A DNA stretch of 64,000 nucleotides from Siphonodentalium dalli (taxonomy: Eukaryota; Mollusca; Scaphopoda; Gadilida; Siphonodentaliidae). Below are positions 57,346 through 64,000 of the stretch, in pieces. The notes beneath the pieces are model-generated. The model did not search any database. It had not been told where the DNA came from and saw nothing but the letters and a program-made list of their open reading frames with translations. The position numbers and the translations under genes were made by a program. The stretch covers positions 149,983,577 to 150,047,576 of the forward strand of contig CP136065.1 of assembly GCA_032622095.1 (NCBI GenBank). The letters are read 5' to 3'. Position 1 is the first letter of the stretch, and every line of letters begins with the position of its first letter.

Positions 57346-58422
57346 GACGACCGAGGAGTGAAGCTGACCGCTGCAACAAGTTATATAGAGTGACTCTTCC
57401 TGAATTTGAGCATATACATAGGGTAACTCGAGTCAGCATAAAACAAAATTATGGTTGGTGATTGGTTGATTATCTTTGAGGGAAAATTCCCATAAAAATC
57501 GAAGGCTCCCATCTAGAAATCACCCTGACGATCTGTATTAAATTTGGTGAGAAATGTGACCTGTGCCAAGGGAAAGTGTACGTTGACGGACGAACTATAA
57601 ACGTCAACCCATGCCAATATATCAAACTTGACTTTGTAAAGTTGGGATAAAAAGGTAAATAGGCTGTGGCATCTGTATGCCCCAACAGTTCGCTGATGAC
57701 ACAAGGGGATGCGAACAAAGTTACAGACACGCAAGCGGTGATGGTTGCATGGGTCGTCATCAGCTCAAAAATAAGTTTTTTTCCCCGCAAGCTGAAATTT
57801 GTTTTCCTCGTGCTTTTTTTCAAATATACATCATCAATATTGTCCCAGAAATGGCAATAAGCATTATTTTTATCAGGTGAAGGACCAAAAACAACGTAAA
57901 CCAACATAAATATTATTCAACCACGTTTTCAATTATCTGGCAGACATAAATACTCATTACTGATTCATCTTTTCAGACATAATGTAGTTTTCTGGTCATT
58001 GTTCCTTAAAAAGGAAAAGTAGTTCTGCAAATGGCTGCCAAAAAAAAAAACTAAAATATGCAATGAAAAATGTTTCAATTATTTTTCTCGCAAACAGTCA
58101 TGATTTCAGATGGTAGACTGAGCGCATACCCTAGATGGGTTCATAGTCTAGCTAATGCAGTGTCTGGTTTTTTTTTAAATATTTCCTGTCAAACTGTCTA
58201 TCGACCTATATGAAAAAATGGTTGTTTTTATTTTTTAAAACCACTTTTTTTTCACAATTCGAACATATCTATCATATTGTAAGGGTAAAGAGACGTTGTT
58301 ATAATACTATAGCATACATTAGTTATAAGGGATAATCATTTTTTTACCTTCATATTTTAGTTTGAAATTGAGATTTTTTTTTTAATTCACGAATGGGGTT
58401 TCATCTTATGAAATTGACTCAC

Positions 58423-58479
58423 CGGTTTGCGTTTTCGAACAATCAGGTTCTTCCATATCAGACGTCCGAACTGGCCCAT
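58423..58479 (-). CDS. ABCA-type transporter, exon 1 (start codon)
   Basis: First coding exon of an ABC transporter of subfamily A, read on the minus strand. It gives 19 codons starting MGQFGRLIWKNLIVRKRKP. The hydrophobic-basic start with a Trp-Lys-Asn (WKN) motif just before the first membrane helix is typical of ABCA proteins, which are full transporters moving lipids across membranes. The ATG has A at -3 and G at +4, a strong animal start context. The exon ends CCG|GTGAGT in phase 0, matching exon 2. About 46 nt of 5'UTR precede it (58480-58525); a pyrimidine-rich stretch ending in CAG just upstream (58526-58528 on the plus strand) suggests a further non-coding first exon outside what can be defined. 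Family placement comes from the motif plus exon 2; the subtype is not resolved. Confidence 0.75.
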
Positions 58480-58767
58480 CCTAATGGACCACGAAGTTTG
58501 TTGACTCAAACTTGAATTGGCGTTGCTGAAACATAGAGCAATATGTGATGTATATAATGGGCAGTCATGTATACTTGTATATATATATCATATATGTGTG
58601 TGAACATGCGCTACGTAAAACTTGAATGCCGGCCATGCATGTAGATTAGAATTAACCAAGCTTTTATTTTGATTCTACGAAGGCTACTGCACGGAATTTT
58701 ACAATCGAAATGCGGAACAATATTTAAGTCAATGATTCAACCAATTCAGTTCACGTTATAAGCATCG

Positions 58768-58977
58768 TCACTGAGTCGCGGACATAATTGATCCATCCAG
58801 CCCCCGTTCCGTGGTTTTAGCGCTACGGGTCAAAGTTATAAAGTAGCATTCCATATGGAATTAATGAACATTCAAAAGTTCCATATAAGGAATGTTCATT
58901 AATATTCAAAAGCTGCAGAGCTATATGGAATGCTACCCCAGAACTTTGACATGTATACTTAAACCATGGACGTGGCG
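58768..58977. mobile_element. Foldback element with TCACT ends, truncated
   Basis: Starts TCACTGAGTCGCGG and contains CGTTCCGTGGTTTTAGCGCT with an inverse arm ending CATGGACGTGGCGAG, where it runs into a 16-base poly-G tract. Lies about 240 bp upstream of the ABCA start exon. Confidence 0.6.
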
Positions 58978-58989
58978 AGAGGGGGGGGG

Positions 58990-59720
58990 GGGGGGGCTGG
59001 GGTGTCTCACCCCAACTTTGGTCAAAATTTTCAACAGTTGAAAATTTCATATCTGACACAACATTATAGTTGGAAATTTCACACCAACACTAGGTTGAAA
59101 ATGTTCTTGTAGTTTGATTTTCAAACAATTTATTGAGTGGAATTTATTGTTTTTGGACCAATATTTGCATATTTTCCTTCTTTTGGTACAAATTTTGGAC
59201 TGAAATGGCCATCAGCTGGAAATTTTTTCAACCTTAGGGGGGGGGGGGGTGTCAGGTTGGAAGTTTCCAACACTTGGAAAGCTTGTGTCCGGTCCCTCCC
59301 CCGTGGCCAATCAAAAACTGCTAGTTAATTTAAGAAAACAATATTGTCCTTCATTTGGTCAAAATTGTCACTGGAATTTCCATCAGTTGGAAATTTTCAA
59401 ACCTAAGACGGGGTGTCAGGTTTGAAATGTCCAACTGTAGGAAGGCTTGGGGCTAGTCTAGATGCTACGATTTTGCGATTTTTTGGTTCAGATTTCAAAA
59501 TGTTCGCACACCGGGCCGAACCATGGTGTGTCCTGGTCCCTCCCCCGTGGCCAATAAAAATTGCTAATTAGTTTAAGAAGTTTTAAATTTCCAACACTAG
59601 GAAAGCCTGAGGTCAGTCTAGATGCTAGGAATTTGCGATTTTCTTGTTTAGTTTTCAAAAATTTCTCAACAACCATGATCGGACCAGTTTGTCCCGGTCT
59701 CTTGCCCGTAGTCGTGTGCA
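58990..59720. repeat. TTGGAAATTTCCAAC array with poly-G tracts
   Basis: Longest array of the family: TTTGGTCAAAATTTTCAACA, TTGGAAATTTCACACC, GGACTGAAATGGCCATCAG, then CTTAGGGGGGGGGGGGTGTC and GATGCTAGGAATTTGCG modules with GTGGCCAATCAAAAACTGC. It contains the uninterrupted version of the site into which the 26.8-kb LINE inserted. Confidence 0.72.
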
Positions 59721-59880
59721 TTTGTATGGAGTTAGACAACAGTATATATAGATGTTAGGATTTATGCAATTTTCAGGTTAAAATATCTTAATATTATTGT
59801 ACCGGTAAGATAGAACCATGGTTTATTAATAGGCTATTAGGCCTGGACATTTAGGTGCAAGAGTGTCTGATTCAATCGTC

Positions 59881-59986
59881 GAGAGCTTTCCGATGAATGG
59901 CAACAAGCCATATTTCCGACTAAATCCTGAAAAAATTACCCATAATTCTGCTGTGGTTAAGTGGTCAATTACTTTGGACATTACTG
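59881..59986 (-). mobile_element. Solo arm of the CAGTAATGCCC palindrome
   Basis: One arm in the inner-to-outer direction, from GAGAGCTTTCCGATGAATGG to GGACATTACTG, followed by TA; the partner arm is absent. Confidence 0.75.
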
Positions 59987-60248
59987 TATAGGGGTGTATT
60001 TAAATCGATGTTATTATATAATGTTCGCGAACGACATGTTACCAAGACCATATGCTAACATAAAGTTGTTATCTCACAATCCCATTGTTGCAGTCGAATG
60101 GTTCAACGATTACCCAATTTTTCGGCAAATGCCATTCATATTATCTCGCATGGGCGAATGCATGCAATGTTAAATATATGCATGCATAAGCAAAAACGGT
60201 TGATTCATTCGGTAAAAAAGCAACTGATGCAGACGCCGGGGCGTGCAT

Positions 60249-60266
60249 GGGGGGGGGGGGGGGGGG
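60249..60266. repeat. Poly-G tract
   Basis: An 18-base run of G, one of several long G or C runs (also 17666-17683, 46841-46854, 48961-48972, 58981-58996, 59238-59249). Confidence 0.9.
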
Positions 60267-60394
60267 TCATCGTTGAATTTATATCAGCCCCCCCCTCCCC
60301 TTGAACCAGGAAAAACTCCCAAGTTTGCATAAAACCAATTCAATTTCACCCCTGCGCTTTTAAATTTATAGTGTTAATCATTTAAATTGATCAC

Positions 60395-60637
60395 AGTTTT
60401 TGACCGGCCACTGGGGAGAGACCAGAACCCCTCATCACAGTGGGAGAACATTTTGACATCTGAACATGTAAAACTGCAAAACCTAGCATCTAGATTGGCA
60501 TCAATATCTCAAAGTGTTGGACATTTCCGACATGCCATCCCCTACAAAGGTTGGAAAATTTCCAACTGATGGCAATTTCAGTCATAAATTTTGATCAAAA
60601 ACAGGAAAATATATTGCTAAAATCAACACATTCCCCA
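60395..60637. repeat. TTGGAAATTTCCAAC repeat, inverted, interrupted by a TTAA element
   Basis: Inverted modules (CAGTTTTTGACCGGCCACTG, AAATTTCCAACTGATGGCAA, CAAAAACAGGAAAATA). The repeat resumes at 61231 (AAATCAAACTACGAGAATAC) after the TTAA element and ends in poly-G at 61357-61366. Confidence 0.68.
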
Positions 60638-60641
60638 TTAA

Positions 60642-61226
60642 AGGGGTACTGTACGCCAAATGTTGTTGTTGGTTTCTATAGTCTCCGAGTCTGAGAATAA
60701 GGTAACACTTTTTTCATTATTTGAAAGTCTGTTGAGTACGAAGTATAGTGTTACGGATGACAAATTTACCGGAATGCAAAACTACAAATTGTCGTTGTCG
60801 AGTAATTTTTGTACAGTTTTCAACCAAATGAATCAAATAAAAGTTATATTATAGGCATACTAGTCCCATATAATCATTTAAGTTATTGTATCGTCGCTAG
60901 TCAGTGAGTGGCTTGAGTGTTCTCCCCGTATCATCATAATATTTTAAGCGATCGTGTGTGCGATCGGTTTAACAAGCCAGTATCCCTCATTTACTTTATT
61001 TGATTACGCAAATTCGTAATTTAATTGACGCCATTTTATGGCTCCAGTCATAAATTCAATTTATATCAAATTATTAACTTTTAAATTATTAAATTTTAAG
61101 ATAGCCTATTAACCTGAGCGTTTACAGAATACATCTTCGACTCAAATTACTTATGTTTCTATATATTATCGATATTAGATCGTTGTTGTCACCGAAAATT
61201 TAATGAAAATGGCGTACAGTACCCCT
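60642..61226. mobile_element. TTAA-target element, AGGGGTACTG family
   Basis: 585-bp copy between TTAA at 60638-60641 and 61227-61230, with terminal repeat AGGGGTACTGTACGCCA. It interrupts a TTGGAAATTTCCAAC repeat, whose two halves continue on either side, which confirms the borders. Confidence 0.88.
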
Positions 61227-64000
61227 TTAAATATTCATTTTAAAATCAAACTACGAGAATACTTTCAACCTATTGTTGGTGCATGTGACATTTCCAACTA
61301 CTGTTGTACGTGTCAGGTATAAAATTTACAAATGTTGAACATTTTGACAAAAGTTGGGGGGGGGGGACACCAACCACCACCCCTCCCCTAGTCATTCACC
61401 ACGCCCCTGTGTAGACTGAATCACGGTTATGCAAGTCATAGCATTTAGAAAACTCTTGGTCCGACTTCTTAACCAGATTGAAAAATGTAAAGAGCGTTCA
61501 TTGTTACTCTGTTCTTTATGTGGAATAAATAAAGAGCGTTTACTTGCTTATACAGTGTGGCAATGCTCCGTACGATTTGTTGTATGGATATTGTGCATCG
61601 AACGATGGTATAGCTCTCGAGTGAAATTACTGGTAGTTGAGTTGTTTCTGGTCGCAGTCCGGGTTAGGATGGTCGGGTGCAATATGCAATTCGCTTCAAG
61701 CGAGTGAACTTATATTATGCTCAATCTGAGGATCTTATATATCTCTCGGTAGTAAATTATGTAACATTACACTATTTATATAGACTGTAGTCTGAATAGA
61801 TTGAATAGAATGACGTCCATAAAGTGTCATGTCCCGTGACCACGAGGTATTGTAATACGTATACAATATTTGCAACGCAATGTACGGGATTGGGGTCAAC
61901 CCAAATGAAAGCTTTTTGTGTGTACGAACTCAACAGGACGTAGCCATGCGTGATATAAAGAGCATGTGATCGCGTATACGTATATATACCCACCCGAGGG
62001 GGGTACACAAATCGTGTAGTCTTCTTCTGAATTCTATTCCATTCTTATACTGATCCTTTTTCTTCACTAAATGATCGTGCTCACCAATGGGGAAATATTC
62101 AATTGATTTATGTGTGCCCTTCATAAATATGTGTTCTAAATACTGCCAGCTATGGGTCCATCTCATACTTTACTCAACAGAAAATATAAAATAAAAGAAA
62201 AAATGCGAGTCAAAAATTGGTTAAATACACTCACTAACACAAAGAACCTGATAAAATGATAAAAACCTGATAATTATAACGAAAATTAGTAAAAGGCTTA
62301 AGCCATTTACTCATTTTCATTATAGCCTAACTACCATGTTGTTTTACATCGTTCAATAGAGTACATTATATTTTACACCCACCTCTGACTCAAATTTATT
62401 CATTTGTTGCATATCTTCTATTGAGTAGAGTAGGAGATGGTTTATAAAATGGCAGGATTTAGGTAGTCTCACTTTAAGTGGTCCTGCTGAATTTATATGA
62501 TGATGGTAGGTCCTGTTGAATTACAATGCTGCTGCATGGTATGGAAAACTTTACCATATATAGGGAAAAATTACCATTATTATTTCTAAAGTTGTCATTT
62601 TCTAATTCGAGCGATTTGAGAAAAAGATATATTGTCTATGTGGAACATTAATGAAGTTAATTATTTTTTAAATGGCTGCGCTTGTGATTGCAAAACGACA
62701 GAAATAGCCGTTTTGATTATGGTCGGTTTGCAACAACCAACCCATCCTTTAAAATAATTAATTAATTTTATAACATATATGTTTTTGAATGTTTTATACA
62801 CATAACAGCATTTCCTCGATACGTTCAGATTAGCCAAACACCGCGAAAATGACAAATATACACAAAATAACGGTACTGCTGACAATTTCAATTGCATGTA
62901 ACACCATGTTACATATAGCACAGCAGAAGTGGGATTTTCAGGTTTTTTTTATATTAACTTATTCAAGTTTCTCTTTACAACATCCTATTGATGCTATATG
63001 TACTGATAAGAGTATAGATAGAGTTCATAAGAAATTTCATTTACAATATATTTTAGAAATGTTTTACCCATTCATGACTTTCGTTTATAGATGATAATGT
63101 ATTAATTCTCACCTGGAGCAGAAAAAGCTAACTTGGTACGTACTACTTCACAAAAAAAAAAACGTAATGAAATTATTTCTTATTCAGAAGTACCACACTG
63201 AGGAGATGACTTTAAAAACATCCTGCTTGTGTCGTATCCTCCATATCTCACAAATGAAATACTCACACACACAAAATTAAATAAAAATAAAAAAAAACCC
63301 CAAAAACTGTAATTATAATGATCATCATAATGTAATTATTATATATTCATTTACACGTGAGAGCTAGAATAATTATTGTTTACACTAAATAACGGTACTT
63401 TTTTTCTTAATAGCATCAGTTTGGCCTACCAGCATCATAGCATTTCAGCAGGACCCATCAGCATCATATCAAATTAGCAGGACCATGCACGTACTTAACC
63501 AGGGGTGGATTTGTTCACACATTCTGTTACGCATACAGGAAAGCAATATATATATGACAATATACAATGTACAATGTGTTGCAATACACCACTGAATCCG
63601 GGCATTTCCCAATCAATAACAGACAATTCAGATATATATATAGATGTTATTCTTGCAGTAAACAACAAAAGATAAATTCAGTTAACTCTAAATGTATAAA
63701 TGCGTGTACGTCGTGGCACATAAAACACATACAAGGGCCACACCATGCACAGGGGCCTGTAACGAGCTCCGCTAACCACCCCTTTTTGCACTGCCCTATA
63801 CGCCGTACCTATGCACGCGCCTTATCTACGTCAATGGTATTATGCTAAAGACAAGCGAACAATAGAAATTTCCCCGATTTCGGAAGTCGGACAAATTTAG
63901 CAATTTATCAGAGCAATGGTATCGATATCGTCACGGGTGTGTCGGCGAATGATTCCTCTTTTAATCAATATCACAAGCGCCCCTCAATTCCATTTCTATC

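Larger units (their letters stand above)
42787..58422. other. Intron 1 of the ABCA gene
   Basis: Intron of 15.6 kb. It holds two TCACT-ended foldback elements, CCAAGATGG modules, three TTAA elements, TTGGAAATTTCCAAC repeats, Helitron-type tandem units, a SINE and several paired dispersed repeats. 43980-45110, 49720-50680 and 57560-58420 show no feature beyond AT-rich sequence and short homopolymers. Confidence 0.55.
58526..64000. other. Region upstream of the ABCA gene
   Basis: 5.5 kb 5' of the first coding exon. It contains a broken foldback element, poly-G-rich TTGGAAATTTCCAAC repeats, a solo palindrome arm and a TTAA element. 61400-64000 is AT-rich and no exon, repeat family or promoter element could be supported. 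The promoter of the ABCA gene may lie here, but no TATA box or initiator could be tied to a start site. Confidence 0.5.

Noticed and set aside
57470-57907. 145-codon minus-strand reading frame
   Set aside because: Partly made of a CCAAGATGG-type module and low-complexity T runs; no protein motif.
61429-61707. 92-codon plus-strand reading frame
   Set aside because: No domain, no conservation clue, and composition like the surrounding AT-rich DNA.

Overview
The window reads as intron-rich, repeat-dominated DNA of an invertebrate animal, probably marine. It is AT-rich, has no operons or bacterial signals, carries exons bounded by GT/AG splice sites, and is crowded with non-LTR retrotransposons, Helitron-like elements, a hAT element and many small inverted-repeat elements. 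The species cannot be fixed from the sequence alone.

One host gene could be recognised. Six exons on the minus strand (58.4, 42.7, 20.5, 11.2, 10.0 and 2.6 kb) join in compatible phases. They encode the N-terminus, the first membrane segment and part of the first extracellular loop of an ABCA-subfamily ABC transporter. The gene starts near 58.5 kb and runs off the left edge, so the window shows about 272 codons spread over 56 kb, plus a little 5'UTR. Almost everything else from 1 to 58.4 kb is intron filled with transposons. One exon usual for ABCA proteins (a Cys-rich segment after the first membrane helix) was not found.

Region by region. 1-14 kb: a Helitron-like piece at the edge, five TTAA-flanked elements with terminal CCCTTT, a palindromic TA-flanked element, a second Helitron-like copy nested in an old TTAA element, and exons 6, 5 and 4. 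14-24 kb: more palindromic and TTAA elements, GAGGTCCCC hairpins and exon 3. 24-26.2 kb: a stack in which two Helitron-like elements sit end to end inside one TTAA element, which itself shares its right TTAA with another. 26.75-32.15 kb: an apparently full-length but decayed jockey/CR1-group LINE whose protein opens with a 2A-like NPGP peptide; its reverse transcriptase is split by a hAT element with a perfect 8-bp duplication and by a TTAA element. 34.6-38.1 kb: a TTAA element, a 5'-truncated second LINE on the minus strand, and a recent 539-bp tandem duplication. 38-52 kb: foldback and TTAA elements, repeated CCAAGATGG modules and exon 2. 52-64 kb: a tRNA-type SINE with target duplication, poly-G-rich TTGGAAATTTCCAAC repeats, exon 1 and an unremarkable right end.

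The main themes are the number of distinct TTAA-target families, several of them perfect palindromes, and the clear insertion order that the nested elements record.
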